A stretch of DNA of 64,000 nucleotides from Corynebacterium sp. ACRPO (GCF_022347205.1 NZ_JAKRNE010000008.1:37756-101755); one strand, 5' to 3'; positions 35,457 to 45,764 are shown, counted from the first letter of the stretch. The notes: generated by a model not told the origin, from the letters alone. Numbers and translations are program-made.

Positions 35457-36587
35457 ATGGAGTTTCCTAGCCTAGAAGAGTTGCAAGCCCGCGGAACCCG
35501 CAAGTGGACCGTCTTCGAGGAAGACGTCCTGCCGCTGTGGATCGCGGAGTCCGATTTCCCCACCGCGCCCGCCGTAAAGAAGGCGCTGGAAGAGATGGTG
35601 GATAAGGAAACCTTCGGCTATACCCCAGCACCCAAGGCCTCGGGGCTGCGCGAAGCAGTGGCCGATTTCTATGACACACGCTACGGCTGGCGCCCCAACT
35701 CCGACCATATTTTCTGGATCGGCGATGTAGTGCGCGGCCTATTGCTCGGCGTGCAGTACTTCACCCGTGAGGACTCGCCCGTGGTCGTGCCGGTTCCTTC
35801 CTACCCACCGCTTTTGGAACTGCCACGCACCGCGGGCCGTGAGAAGATCGAGACCAGCTTGGAGCTCGACGATATTGAGCGCGCCTTCCAGGCGGGCGCG
35901 GGCTCTATTTTGCTGGCCAATCCCTATAATCCGCTCGGCCGCGTCTTGGACGAGGACTACCTCACCGGCCTGGTAGAACTGGCAGAAAAATATGATGCGC
36001 GCATCCTGGCCGATGAAATCCATGCCCCGCTGGTCTATGAGGGGCGACATATCCCGGTGGCGTCGCTTAGCGCGGCGGCCGCGGAGCGCACCATCACGGT
36101 AACCGCTACGTCTAAGGCTTTTAATATTGCCGGGCTCAAGTGCGCGCAGATCATTTTCTCCAACACGGCCGATGTACACACGTGGAATGGCCTTACAGGC
36201 GTGGCCAAGGATGGCACGGGCACCTTGGGTGTGTTGGCCGCGGAGACCGCCTACCGCGAGTGCGGCGACTTCCTCGATGAAGAAATAGCGTACCTGCGGC
36301 AGACCCGCGATTGGTTGGTGGAGGAGCTGCCTCAGCGCATCCCCGGCTTAAAGACCAGCAAGCCGGACGCCACCTACCTGCTGTGGTTGGATTTTGCCGA
36401 TACCGCTATCGGCGGCAACCCGCAGCCGGCCAAGTGGTTGCGGGAGAATGCGAAGGTAGCGCTTAATGAGGGCGATACCTTTGGCACCGGCGGCCCGGGC
36501 CATGCGCGGTTGAATTTCTCTACCTCACGCGAGATCTTAGAAGAGGCACTCGACCGCATGGAGCGTGCCTTCGCGGCTCTCGATTAA
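35457..36587 (+). CDS. aecD: PLP-dependent C-S lyase (cystathionine beta-lyase, AecD/MalY type)
   Basis: 376 residues. Fold-type I PLP enzyme cleaving carbon-sulfur bonds of cystathionine and S-alkyl cysteines. PLP contacts: Asn158 (NPYNPLGR), Asp186 (ILADEIH) and Schiff-base Lys220 (TATSKAFN). MEFPSLEELQARGTRKWT aligns with C. glutamicum AecD, fixing the start at 35457 although two ATGs lie just upstream. TATGGT 8 bases upstream suggests a leaderless mRNA. It is followed by brnQ, as in C. glutamicum. In skin species, C-S lyases release odorous thiols (context only). Confidence 0.9.
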   Translation: MEFPSLEELQARGTRKWTVFEEDVLPLWIAESDFPTAPAVKKALEEMVDKETFGYTPAPKASGLREAVADFYDTRYGWRPNSDHIFWIGDVVRGLLLGVQYFTREDSPVVVPVPSYPPLLELPRTAGREKIETSLELDDIERAFQAGAGSILLANPYNPLGRVLDEDYLTGLVELAEKYDARILADEIHAPLVYEGRHIPVASLSAAAAERTITVTATSKAFNIAGLKCAQIIFSNTADVHTWNGLTGVAKDGTGTLGVLAAETAYRECGDFLDEEIAYLRQTRDWLVEELPQRIPGLKTSKPDATYLLWLDFADTAIGGNPQPAKWLRENAKVALNEGDTFGTGGPGHARLNFSTSREILEEALDRMERAFAALD

Positions 36588-36789
36588 TCTGGCGCGGCTG
36601 GGGCAACCATGTAGCCTGCATCACCCCCACACTTTGATTTCTCACCATGTGGGCAGTAATGTCTCATTACACGAACAGGCGCGACCCGCCACCTCGGACC
36701 GCGAGGACGATCCCCACCCCGCCACCACCCCTCGGCGGAACGGGAGCCTCATCGCATACTAGCTGTACATGGAAAATTAAGGAGCCACA

Positions 36790-38190
36790 ATGGCTACCCC
36801 AGTTGCGTCACGCACCTCTAAGCCCGGCGCCACCATCGTAATTGCGTCGCTGATGCTGTTTTCGATGTTCTTCGGCGCCGGCAACCTCATCTTCCCGCCC
36901 ATGGTGGGCGTTTCGGCCGGCACCAACTTTTGGCCCGCCGTCCTCGGCTTCTTGGCCGCCGGCGTGCTCCTTCCGGTTCTAGCTATTGTTGCCGTTGCCA
37001 TTTCTGGCCGCTCCGTGCGCGATTTGAGCTCCAACGGCGGCGCCCTCTTCGGCTTGGTCTTTTCCGTGATGGCCTACCTGGCCATCGGTGCTTTCTACGC
37101 CCTGCCGCGCACCGGCGCCGTGTCCATGGAAACCGCCATTACCCCGCTTCTGGGCTGGGAAGGAACGATGGCCAATGGCATCTTCAATATCATCTTCTTC
37201 CTTATCGCTTTAGTGCTGGCCTGGAGCCCAAACACCATCATCGATACCTTGGGCAAGTTCCTTACCCCAGCCCTGGTAGCGCTGCTGATCGTCCTTATCA
37301 CTTTGGCCGCTTTTAGCAACGGCCGCGATCCCCAGACCCCTACCGAGGATTATTCTTCTTCCCCCATGGTCACCGGCCTGTTCGAGGGCTATAACACCAT
37401 GGACGCGATTGCCGGCTTGGCCTTTTCCATCGTGATTGTCGGCTCTTTGCGCTCCAAGGGCTTTAAGACCAAGAAGTCCTTGGTTAACGGCACCATCACC
37501 GCCGCACTGGTTGCTGGCGCTTTGCTGGCCGCGATCTACCTTGGCTTGGCGTGGGTAGGCCAAACCATTCCTAATGGCCAGTCCTATGAGTCGGGAGCGC
37601 CCCTGCTTGCCGACGCCGCCAATCTCACCATGGGCACCATCGGCCAAGCCGTCTTCTCTGCCATCGTCATCCTGGCCTGCATGACCACCGCGGTGGGCCT
37701 TATCACCTCCACCTCGGCCTTCTTCGAAATGCTTGTGCCCAAGGTGAAGTACCACGTCTGGGCCTGCCTATTTACCGCACTGTCCATCCTCTTTGCCTTC
37801 CAAGGTCTGGATACGGTGCTGTCTATCGCGGTTCCATTCATTACTTTCCTGTACCCGCCGGCTATCTCCCTTATCGTTCTCACCCTGATCCAGCCGGTGG
37901 TAAAGAAGTCCGTCGTCTTTTACTGGACCTACCGCCTGGCGCTGTGGGTATCGGTGCTGTGGTCGGCTCTGTCCGTCATCGCCGCACAGGGCTGGGGCGC
38001 CGATGCACTCGATCCCATCTTGAGCCTGGCGCCCGGCCAGTCCGTGGACTTGGGCTGGATTGTTCCTACCGCTATCGCGGCAGTCATCGGCCTCGTTGTC
38101 GATATCGCCACCAAGGCCGGCGAGAAGCACGCCGCCGCCAACCCACCAGCGGAAGAACCGGCCGAGGCTGAGGCCCTCGCAGAGGCCTAA
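36790..38190 (+). CDS. brnQ: Branched-chain amino acid:cation symporter BrnQ
   Basis: 466 residues with about 12 membrane segments. LIVCS-family importer of isoleucine, leucine and valine; in C. glutamicum BrnQ also carries methionine. 'SLMLFSMFFGAGNLIFPPMVG' at the start is the family signature. AAGGAG precedes the ATG by about 6 bases. The 202-bp spacer from aecD suggests its own promoter. The order aecD-brnQ-monooxygenase is conserved. Confidence 0.93.
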   Translation: MATPVASRTSKPGATIVIASLMLFSMFFGAGNLIFPPMVGVSAGTNFWPAVLGFLAAGVLLPVLAIVAVAISGRSVRDLSSNGGALFGLVFSVMAYLAIGAFYALPRTGAVSMETAITPLLGWEGTMANGIFNIIFFLIALVLAWSPNTIIDTLGKFLTPALVALLIVLITLAAFSNGRDPQTPTEDYSSSPMVTGLFEGYNTMDAIAGLAFSIVIVGSLRSKGFKTKKSLVNGTITAALVAGALLAAIYLGLAWVGQTIPNGQSYESGAPLLADAANLTMGTIGQAVFSAIVILACMTTAVGLITSTSAFFEMLVPKVKYHVWACLFTALSILFAFQGLDTVLSIAVPFITFLYPPAISLIVLTLIQPVVKKSVVFYWTYRLALWVSVLWSALSVIAAQGWGADALDPILSLAPGQSVDLGWIVPTAIAAVIGLVVDIATKAGEKHAAANPPAEEPAEAEALAEA

Positions 38191-38387
38191 TCGCCTTTCG
38201 CCTCTTCCACTCCCCTCCCTCTCTCCGTTGCCCCGCAGCGCCGAGGCGGAGGGGAGATTTCTGTGTGCCTACCGCTCTCCACACCACACTGCCGTATCGC
38301 CCCCCGACCGGAATAGTCGGGCGGCGCGTACCGTTGGAAGGAGAGAACTTATTAAGCATCTACCGAAGCAAAGGAAGGCCCTCCACC

Positions 38388-39407
38388 GTGACCGAACGCG
38401 CGCATCTTTCCGCCTTGGACTTCTGCACCATCTATGAGGGCGAAACTCCAGCACAGTCCATCGCCCGCTCCGTGCAATTGGCACAGGAAGCAGAAAAGCT
38501 GGGCTACTCCCGCATGTGGTACACCGAGCACCACAATATGAAGTCCATCATGTCCTCTTCCCCGGCCGTGCTCATCGCCCACATCGGTGCGAAGACCGAG
38601 CGCATCCGCTTGGGCTCCGGCGGCGTGATGCTGCCCAACCACTCTCCTTATGTCATCGCCGAGCAATTCGGCACCTTGGAGGAGATGTACCCCGAGCGCA
38701 TTGACTTGGGCGTGGGCCGCGCCCCCGGCACGGACATGAATACCCTGGGCCGCGCGCTGCGCCGCGACGCCCACTCTGCCGAGCGCTTCCCCGAGGACGT
38801 CAAGGAGCTCAACTCCTACCTCGAGGGCAAGTCCTATATCCCGGGAGTCAGCGCCATTCCAGGCGCGAATACCAACGTGCCTATCTATATTTTGGGCTCG
38901 TCCATGTTCGGCGCCTCGCTGGCCGCCAAGCTCGGCCTGCCTTATGCCTTTGCCTCCCACTTCGCCCCGCAGCACCTCGAGCAGGCCACCACCTACTACC
39001 GCGAGCACTTCCAGCCCTCCGAGCGCTTTAGCAAGCCCTATGTCATCGCCGGCGTCAACGTCACCGCCGCCGATACCACCCAAGAGGCACAGGAAGAATA
39101 CGAGCGCGTGTGCTTCAACCGCGTCAAGGCCTTCGCCGGCCGCGGCAAGCACCTCACCGACGAGCAGGTAGAGCAGATCATCGGCTCGTACCAGGGCCAG
39201 CAGATCCTCGACATGCTGAAGTACTCCGCCGTCGGCACCGCCGATGAGGTGGCCGCCTACCTCGATACCTTCCAAGAGCACGCCAAGGCCGATGAGCTCA
39301 TGGTCTCTCTGCAGTCCAGCTCGCACGAAGAAGTAATCAAGAATATGCAGCTGCTCGCGCAGGGCTGGCAGCTCGATCCGGCACGCGTAGCCGGCACCCC
39401 GAGCTAG
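38388..39407 (+). CDS. LLM-class flavin-dependent oxidoreductase (luciferase-like)
   Basis: 339 residues. Bacterial-luciferase-like monooxygenase of the alkanal type: ALDFCTIYEGETPAQSIARS, the 'RMWYTEHHN' motif, RIRLGSGGVMLPNHSPY and 'ERIDLGVGRAPGTD'. FMN or F420 would bind the barrel; the substrate is unknown. GTG 38388 follows AAGGAAGG. The same gene follows brnQ in C. glutamicum as I recall. Confidence 0.88.
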   Translation: MTERAHLSALDFCTIYEGETPAQSIARSVQLAQEAEKLGYSRMWYTEHHNMKSIMSSSPAVLIAHIGAKTERIRLGSGGVMLPNHSPYVIAEQFGTLEEMYPERIDLGVGRAPGTDMNTLGRALRRDAHSAERFPEDVKELNSYLEGKSYIPGVSAIPGANTNVPIYILGSSMFGASLAAKLGLPYAFASHFAPQHLEQATTYYREHFQPSERFSKPYVIAGVNVTAADTTQEAQEEYERVCFNRVKAFAGRGKHLTDEQVEQIIGSYQGQQILDMLKYSAVGTADEVAAYLDTFQEHAKADELMVSLQSSSHEEVIKNMQLLAQGWQLDPARVAGTPS

Positions 39408-39946
39408 TCTTCGGCCCGCACCTGGCCCAAGTGGTCAATGGGAACGCCGGGGAACCGCTCCCGGAGCTTTCCCTCGAGTTCCCGCGGGCCCAGGTTCGCC
39501 TGCTCCGGCAGGCGGGCCGAATACCGTTGGGCCTCGTCCAAGGTAGAAACGCGCACCCCGCCTGGAATCAGGGCAAGGAAATTCTGATCCGGCCCGAGCG
39601 AATAGAACTGCACGCGCTCTAGCTCAGAGGCGGCGAAACTGGTCCGCTGGTGGGGCAAGGAAATCTCCTCGCCGATCCGCAGCACCGGACGTGCCCGGCG
39701 CCGCCCGGAGGCCACCACCGCCAGCATGGCGCACAGCGCCCCGCCTAGGGGCATGAGCGCGGCAATGAGATAAACGGAATGCAGGCGCGAATCGGCCGGT
39801 TCCTGCAACGCCGAGTAAATAAGCACCCCACCGATAACCAGCAGCGCGACGGCGATGATGACCGCCACCGCTATCGCCTTGCCCAGGCGCGCGCTGCCGC
39901 TAGCCGCGCGTACTTCAATCGTTTCGGTGCTCTCGTCCACGGTCAC
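39404..39946 (-). CDS. Conserved membrane protein
   Basis: 180 residues from a GTG. Two membrane segments (about 24-46 and 58-80) form a hairpin with both ends on the same side, followed by a soluble C-terminal domain of about 100 residues (RIGEEISLPHQRTSF...). It overlaps the end of the monooxygenase gene by four bases on the opposite strand. The family is unrecognised; a PH-like membrane domain is possible. Confidence 0.65.
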   Translation of the reverse strand: MTVDESTETIEVRAASGSARLGKAIAVAVIIAVALLVIGGVLIYSALQEPADSRLHSVYLIAALMPLGGALCAMLAVVASGRRRARPVLRIGEEISLPHQRTSFAASELERVQFYSLGPDQNFLALIPGGVRVSTLDEAQRYSARLPEQANLGPRELEGKLRERFPGVPIDHLGQVRAED

Positions 39947-40142
39947 ATAGCCTAGCGTGCTCGCCTAGCATCTCGGTGCTGGTCGGACGGCGCGTGGCCT
40001 TTTCCTTTTCCTTCCCCTCGGCCAGGCGGGGCACACATGCTCGGTAGCTTTGTTGCATTAGCGCGCCTTTGCAAAATGGAATAACATTACTGTGCTTCGC
40101 TCCGCTGGGAAAGGCCCCGGAGAAACTAAGGACAAAGGTTGA

Positions 40143-40907
40143 ATGAGCCCACGCGATAAACAGCAGCATAAGAAGATCGCTGATTACCTGCGAGAGCAGA
40201 TCAGCTCCGGTGTGCTGCAACCAGGCGATTTCCTGCCTAGTGAAGCAGATTTGTGCGAGAAGTTTTCTTCCTCTCGCGGCCCCGTGCGCCAAGCCGTTGC
40301 AGCTTTGCGGGCCGAAGGGCTAGTGTCCTCAGGCCGCGGGCGCCGCTCCACCGTTTTGGCCTCCACCCAGGCAGAGCTGTTTGAATCGATTTACTCCATT
40401 TCCAGCTGGCTGAGCGAATATGACGTGGATCCGCAGCAGCACACCCTGTGGCTGGCTCGCCGCCGCGCGCCGCGAGACATCACCCGCTTTTTGCGCGTAG
40501 ACCCAGAACAAAATGTCGTCTTTGTCCACCGCGTGCGCTATGCCGAGGACCACCCCATTGCCATCGAGCGCATGTATTTCCCCATGGTGGTGGGAAAGCA
40601 CATCCTGGACTTCGATGCGGATGCCGGATCCATTCATGTGCACCTGCGCGATTGCGGCGTGGACTTTGATAATGTGCGCCGCGAACTCACGTTGGAGGAA
40701 GCCAATGCCGAGGATGCTGAAGCGCTTGGCGTGGCTACGGGTACCCCGCTGTGGCGGCTGCAGATGGAGATTTCCAACCACTCCGGCGAACCCGTGGAAT
40801 TGGCAGTCTACCTCTACCGCGCGGACCGCATGAAGCTGGCGATGAATAGCGTGCGCGGGGGCGTTTCACCCCTAGAAGTTATCCCCACTCCGGGAAATTT
40901 TGCATAA
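40143..40907 (+). CDS. GntR-family regulator (HutC/UTRA type)
   Basis: 254 residues. N-terminal winged helix (about 10-75, 'FLPSEADLCEKFSSSRGPVRQAVAALRAEGLV') and a UTRA ligand domain (about 95-240, 'RFLRVDPEQNVVFVHRVRYAEDHPIAIERMYF'). An AAGGA/AAAGG region precedes the ATG. It lies 39 bp before the peptide-type ABC operon in the same direction and is its probable local regulator (inference). Confidence 0.9.
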   Translation: MSPRDKQQHKKIADYLREQISSGVLQPGDFLPSEADLCEKFSSSRGPVRQAVAALRAEGLVSSGRGRRSTVLASTQAELFESIYSISSWLSEYDVDPQQHTLWLARRRAPRDITRFLRVDPEQNVVFVHRVRYAEDHPIAIERMYFPMVVGKHILDFDADAGSIHVHLRDCGVDFDNVRRELTLEEANAEDAEALGVATGTPLWRLQMEISNHSGEPVELAVYLYRADRMKLAMNSVRGGVSPLEVIPTPGNFA

Positions 40908-40946
40908 GTTTCACGGCAGCTAAACCCACCGGCTACCCTGCTTTCT

Positions 40947-42527
40947 ATGAGAAGATTTCGCGCCAGTAGGGCGCTGGGCAGCCTCGCCATGGCGGCCGCT
41001 GTAGGAACCCTCTCGGCGTGTTCCGCGGGCCATACCGCGGTGGTCGATACCACCCAGGCAGGCAGCGACGCCGCACCGTCTTCCCTCACCGTGGCCTCGA
41101 CATCGGCCGCCACCTCGCTGGATTTCACCACCACCGGTGGCGCCGCCATCCCCGCCGTGCTTATGGACAACGTGTACGAGACCCTCGTGCGCATCGATGA
41201 GGACGGCTCCATTACCCCAGGACTTGCCACTTCGTGGGATATCAGCGAAGACGCCCGCACCTATACTTTCCACCTGCGCAAGGGCGTCACTTTTTCCAAT
41301 GGCGATGCCTTTAACGCTGAGACCGCCGCCTTTTCCATTAACTACGTGCGCGAGAAGTGGACCAACGGCATCTCTGCGGCCATGGATCCGGTAGACACGG
41401 CCACGGCAGTAGACGATCGCACGCTTAAGGTGCGTCTCAAGCAGCCGTCGAATGGCTGGCTGTGGTCCATGGGAACAGCCACCGGCGCGATGATGACGCC
41501 ACACGGCATGGATAACCTCGCCGCTCAACCGGTGGGAACTGGCCCCTATGAGGTTTCCCGCTTTGCACCCTCGGAATTCGTAGAGCTGCACGTTCGCGAC
41601 GGATATTGGGGAAAGCCCGCCGCACAGGATGTCACGGTGCGCTATTTCCCGGATACCATCTCCTCGGTTAATGCGCTGCAGGCCGGCGGCGTGGACGTGG
41701 TCTGGGGCGTGCAGAACCCGGAGCTTCTTGACGACGTCAAAGAGGGCATCGCTACCGAGGTCGGCACCACCAATGGTGAGGTGCTGTTGTCCATGAATAA
41801 TGCCCGCGCGCCTTTCGACGATCCACGGGTGCGCCAGGCCGTGGCCTATGCCGTGGACCGCTCGGCGGCCAATGACATTTTGTGGAATGGGATGGCTAAG
41901 GACACCGGCGGCGCGCCGATCCCGCCAACGGATCCGTGGTTCGAGGACAAGCACTACTACGACTACGCCCCAGATAAGGCCCGCCAGCTGCTCGCGGAGG
42001 CCGGCGCGGAAGGCGCCGAAATTACGCTGACTACGCCGACGCTGCCCTACGCCCAGACCGTCGCCGAGCTGCTGTACTCGCAGCTTACTGAGGTTGGTTT
42101 TAAGGTGACGCTGGACTCCGCCGAGTTCCCGGCCGTGTGGTTGGGCCAGGTCATGGGCGCCAAGGACTATCAGATGTCGCTCATCTCCCACGTGGAGCCG
42201 CGCGATGTGCCCACCCTATTCGGCGATCCGGACTATTACCTCAACTACGATTCCCCGCGCACCCGTGAGCTTTTGGCCCAAGCCGATTCCGCACCCGAGA
42301 AGGACTACCCCAAGCTCATGGCGCAGGCCGTGGATCAGATCATGGCGGATGCTGGCGCGCTGACGCTCATGAATATGCCCAATATCGTGCTGACCCGCGC
42401 CGGCGTGAGCGGATTGCATCCGGATCAGGTCACTGACGCGCTCATCCTGCGCGACCTGACCTCTGCCGACGCGGACGCAGACGCTAAAACCACCGCCGCA
42501 GATAACACCGAAAAGGAGGCCCGATGA
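40947..42527 (+). CDS. Peptide/nickel-type ABC substrate-binding lipoprotein
   Basis: 526 residues. Signal peptide with lipobox LSAC (Cys25), then a cluster C (SBP_bac_5) fold: YETLVRIDEDGSITPGLATSW, 'FHLRKGVTFSNGDAFNAE' and 'VGTGPYEVSRF'. Captures the substrate outside the membrane for the following permeases. Dipeptides or oligopeptides are most likely; nickel chelates cannot be excluded. It overlaps the next gene by four bases. Confidence 0.9.
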   Translation: MRRFRASRALGSLAMAAAVGTLSACSAGHTAVVDTTQAGSDAAPSSLTVASTSAATSLDFTTTGGAAIPAVLMDNVYETLVRIDEDGSITPGLATSWDISEDARTYTFHLRKGVTFSNGDAFNAETAAFSINYVREKWTNGISAAMDPVDTATAVDDRTLKVRLKQPSNGWLWSMGTATGAMMTPHGMDNLAAQPVGTGPYEVSRFAPSEFVELHVRDGYWGKPAAQDVTVRYFPDTISSVNALQAGGVDVVWGVQNPELLDDVKEGIATEVGTTNGEVLLSMNNARAPFDDPRVRQAVAYAVDRSAANDILWNGMAKDTGGAPIPPTDPWFEDKHYYDYAPDKARQLLAEAGAEGAEITLTTPTLPYAQTVAELLYSQLTEVGFKVTLDSAEFPAVWLGQVMGAKDYQMSLISHVEPRDVPTLFGDPDYYLNYDSPRTRELLAQADSAPEKDYPKLMAQAVDQIMADAGALTLMNMPNIVLTRAGVSGLHPDQVTDALILRDLTSADADADAKTTAADNTEKEAR

Positions 42528-43492
42528 GTTCCCTTCGCACTACGGGGCGCGCCATCGTGCGCCCTCTGCTGCGCTTTGCGTTGACGCTCTTTGTAGCCTC
42601 CATCATCATTTTTGCGCTCATGCGCGCGGTGCCGGGCAACCCGGCGCGGGTGGCGCTGGGGGTGAATGCGACAGAAGAGGCCGTCGGCAAGCTCAGCTCT
42701 GAGTTGGGCCTGGATCGCCCGCTGCTTACGCAATATTGGGAGTGGGTAAAGGGCCTATTTACCGGCAGTTTTGGGCAGTCTTTGTCCTCGCAGCAGGATA
42801 TTACGCCGCTGGTGCTAGACCGCGCCCAGGTCACGCTCATCCTGATTGGCCTGGCGATGCTGCTGGCGCTGGCCGGGGCTATCCCGGTGGGCATGTGGCT
42901 GGCGCTGCGCAACCGTACCCGCGGCGCGGATGTGGTGTCGGCCGGCACGCAGCTGGGCATTGCGGTGCCAAGCTTCCTCCTCGGCATCATTCTGGTGGCC
43001 ATCTTTGCCGTCCATCTGGGCTGGCTGCCGGCCAATGGGTGGGTGCCACCGAACCAGGGCGCGGGCGAGTTTATCCGCCACCTTATTTTGCCGGTCATTG
43101 CGCTGGCCGTGGTGCAAGGTGCGATGCTGACGCGCTACGTGCGCTCGGCGGTGCTTGATGTGCTGCATCAAGACTATATCCGCACCGCCCGTGCGCTCGG
43201 CCAGTCACCGTGGGAGGCGCTCAAGCGCCATGGCCTGCGCAATGCGGCGCTACCGGTGCTCACCGTGGCCGGCGTGCAGCTGACCACGATGGTCGTGGGT
43301 GCGGTGGTGATCGAATCCGTCTTTGTCATCCCCGGCATTGGTTCCATGCTCTTGGATGCGGTATCGGTGCGCGATCTGACCACGGTGCAAACCCTGGTCA
43401 TGCTGCTCGTTGCCTTCGCCTTGGTGGTCAATGCCTTAACGGATGTGGCCTACCGATTCATCGATCCGCGCATCACGGCAGGTGAGAAATAA
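42524..43492 (+). CDS. ABC permease, DppB/OppB type
   Basis: 322 residues with six membrane segments. Begins with 'ALMRAVPGNPARVALG', typical of DppB, and ends in the coupling region 'YIRTARALGQSPWEALKRHGLRNA' containing the EAA loop. Overlaps its neighbours by four bases and one base, so the subunits are co-translated. Forms the channel together with the next gene. Confidence 0.92.
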   Translation: MSSLRTTGRAIVRPLLRFALTLFVASIIIFALMRAVPGNPARVALGVNATEEAVGKLSSELGLDRPLLTQYWEWVKGLFTGSFGQSLSSQQDITPLVLDRAQVTLILIGLAMLLALAGAIPVGMWLALRNRTRGADVVSAGTQLGIAVPSFLLGIILVAIFAVHLGWLPANGWVPPNQGAGEFIRHLILPVIALAVVQGAMLTRYVRSAVLDVLHQDYIRTARALGQSPWEALKRHGLRNAALPVLTVAGVQLTTMVVGAVVIESVFVIPGIGSMLLDAVSVRDLTTVQTLVMLLVAFALVVNALTDVAYRFIDPRITAGEK

Positions 43493-44313
43493 TGAAGCTG
43501 CGTTGTTCTGGCTGGCTGGGTGTCTTCCTCGTTGCCGCCACGGTGCTGGTGGCGCTACTTTCGCTGGTGTGGACGCCCTATGACCCGACGCTGGCGCACC
43601 CGGATGTGCGCCTTGCCGGTCCCAGCGCTGAGCACCTTCTGGGTACGGACCGCTTCGGGCGCGATACCGCCTCCCGCATCATGGCGGGCGCCCAGATTAC
43701 GGTCTTTGTCGGTCTGGTGGCGGTGGGCATCGCCGCCCTCGTGGGCGTGCCCTTGGGCATCCTGGCCGGCATGCGCCGCGGCACATGGGTAGATGCCCTG
43801 GTGATGCGCGGCGCGGATCTGTTGCTTGCCTTCCCCGCGCTGTTGTTGGCGATTATTGCCGGCGCGGTGTGGGGCCCTTCGACGCTGACTGCCATGGTTG
43901 CCATCGGCATCGCCGGCATTCCCTCCTTCGCCCGCGTGGCGCGTTCAGGCACGCTGCAGGTTATCACGCAGGACTTTATTTCCTCCGCGCGCATCTCCGC
44001 GGTTCCCGGCTGGAAGGTGGCGTGGCGCCATATCCTGCCTAATATTGCGGGCCTGCTCATCGTACAGGCCTCTGTCTACTTCGCCCTCGCCATCCTGGCT
44101 GAGGCCGGCCTGTCCTACCTCGGTCTAGGCACCGCCCCACCGGCGGCCTCTTGGGGCCGGATGCTGCAAGATTCCCAGTCGCTGCTGGGCACCGCTCCCC
44201 TGCAGGCCTTCTGGCCGGGGCTGGCCATTGCTGCGACGGTGCTGGGCTTTAACCTGCTTGGCGACGCCCTCCGTGACCTCCTCGATCCCCGCCTGAAAGG
44301 ATCCGCGCGATGA
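43492..44313 (+). CDS. ABC permease, DppC/OppC type
   Basis: 273 residues. 'HLLGTDRFGRDTASRIMAGAQ' is the DppC signature, and the EAA loop is 'FISSARISAVPGWKVAWRHILPN'. Six membrane segments. Its ATG shares a base with the upstream stop, and it overlaps the ATPase gene by four bases. Confidence 0.92.
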   Translation: MKLRCSGWLGVFLVAATVLVALLSLVWTPYDPTLAHPDVRLAGPSAEHLLGTDRFGRDTASRIMAGAQITVFVGLVAVGIAALVGVPLGILAGMRRGTWVDALVMRGADLLLAFPALLLAIIAGAVWGPSTLTAMVAIGIAGIPSFARVARSGTLQVITQDFISSARISAVPGWKVAWRHILPNIAGLLIVQASVYFALAILAEAGLSYLGLGTAPPAASWGRMLQDSQSLLGTAPLQAFWPGLAIAATVLGFNLLGDALRDLLDPRLKGSAR

Positions 44314-45764
44314 GCCTGCTCCACGTAGATAACCTGACCGTCACCGCCCCCGGGTCCACCACTGCCCTTGTGGGACCGCTTAACTTCGAGCTCGCGGCCG
44401 GTGAAAAGCTCGGCATTATTGGTGAATCCGGCTCCGGAAAATCGCTCACTGCGCTATCCATCATGGGGCTTTTACCCGATGGGGTGCGCGCGAGCGGCTC
44501 CGTCACCGTGGATGGCCACGAGGTAGTCGGCGCACGCGATGCCCGCATCCGCCCCCTGCGCGGGAAAACCATGGCCATGGTCTTCCAAGAACCGATGAGC
44601 GCGCTGGATCCGCTTATGCGCGTGGGCAAGCAGCTGGCTCAAGCCGGGGTGCGCGATGCCGCAACCGCTCTCGAAGAGGTGGAGCTTGATGCCGACATTG
44701 CCTCCCGATTCCCACATCAGCTCTCCGGCGGCCAGCGCCAGCGCGTGCTCATTGCCATGGCCATGGCCGGCCACCCCGATCTGCTTATCTGCGATGAACC
44801 AACCACCGCGCTGGATGCCACCACGCAAGATGGCGTGTTGCGCGTCATCGAGCGCGTAACCAAGGCTCGCGGCACCGCGCTGGTCTTCATCACCCATGAC
44901 CTGGGCGTCATTCGCCGTATGTGCCCCAACGTCCTAGTCATGCACCAGGGCGCGGTGGTGGAATCCGGCCCCACCGAGCGCGTGCTTGCCCAACCCGAGC
45001 ATCCCTATACCCGCACGCTCATCGCCTCCTCGCGGCCGCCGGAGCTTAGCCTTTCTCCGGCCACGGCGGAAGATGCGTTGGTGACGCTACGCGGGGTCAG
45101 CAAGGTCCACGGCGCACACGCCGCGCTCGACGCCATCGACCTGCGCGTAAGCCAAGGCGAGCGCCTCGGCATCGTGGGCGGATCCGGTTCAGGCAAGACC
45201 AGCCTGCTCAAACTCATCGCCGGGCTCGACCAGCCCACGAGTGGTGACATCGACGTCCGCGGTCGTGTGCAGATGGTCTTCCAAGACCCACAAGGCTCGC
45301 TCAACCCGCGCCTGAAAATCTGGAAATCCATCGCAGAGGCCATCCCTGGCAACCCCGGCAAGGCCGACAAGCGCGCTCGCGCGGCGGCCGCGCTCGAGGA
45401 GGTCGGGCTGCCATCCGAGAGCCTCGATCGCTTCCCGCACGAGTTCTCCGGCGGCCAGCGCCAACGCATTTCCATCGCCCGCGCGCTGTGCGGCGAGCCG
45501 GATATCTTGCTGGCCGATGAAGCCGTCTCTGCCCTCGATATGTCGGTGCGCGCACAGGTGCTGGAGTTATTGGCGGGGGTCATCGCCAAGCGCAAGCTCA
45601 CCCTGCTCTTTGTCACCCACGATCTCGCGGTGGTGCGCCACCTGTGCGAGAGCGTTGCGGTCCTTGAACGCGGCCGGCTCATCGAGCACGGAGCGACCGA
45701 CTCCGTGTGGGCCTCGCCCAGCACGGACTACACGCGCCGGCTCATCGCGGCTGCCGACATGTAA
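44310..45764 (+). CDS. Fused dual ATPase of the peptide-type ABC importer (DppD-DppF)
   Basis: 484 residues carrying two complete ATP-binding cassettes in one chain. NBD1: Walker A GESGSGKS, signature LSGGQRQR, Walker B 'DLLICDEPTTALD'. NBD2 (from about 250): GGSGSGKTS, FSGGQRQR, ILLADEAVSALD. Both H-loops are present. The chain is shorter than two separate DppD/DppF proteins because the C-terminal oligopeptide extensions are reduced; an iron-sulfur cysteine cluster is not visible. It completes the GntR-regulated importer. Confidence 0.92.
   Translation: MSLLHVDNLTVTAPGSTTALVGPLNFELAAGEKLGIIGESGSGKSLTALSIMGLLPDGVRASGSVTVDGHEVVGARDARIRPLRGKTMAMVFQEPMSALDPLMRVGKQLAQAGVRDAATALEEVELDADIASRFPHQLSGGQRQRVLIAMAMAGHPDLLICDEPTTALDATTQDGVLRVIERVTKARGTALVFITHDLGVIRRMCPNVLVMHQGAVVESGPTERVLAQPEHPYTRTLIASSRPPELSLSPATAEDALVTLRGVSKVHGAHAALDAIDLRVSQGERLGIVGGSGSGKTSLLKLIAGLDQPTSGDIDVRGRVQMVFQDPQGSLNPRLKIWKSIAEAIPGNPGKADKRARAAAALEEVGLPSESLDRFPHEFSGGQRQRISIARALCGEPDILLADEAVSALDMSVRAQVLELLAGVIAKRKLTLLFVTHDLAVVRHLCESVAVLERGRLIEHGATDSVWASPSTDYTRRLIAAADM

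Noticed and set aside
36647..36789. Leader peptide/attenuator upstream of brnQ
   Set aside because: A short frame from 36659 exists, but it has no run of Ile/Leu/Val codons, runs into brnQ, and no alternative hairpins are evident.
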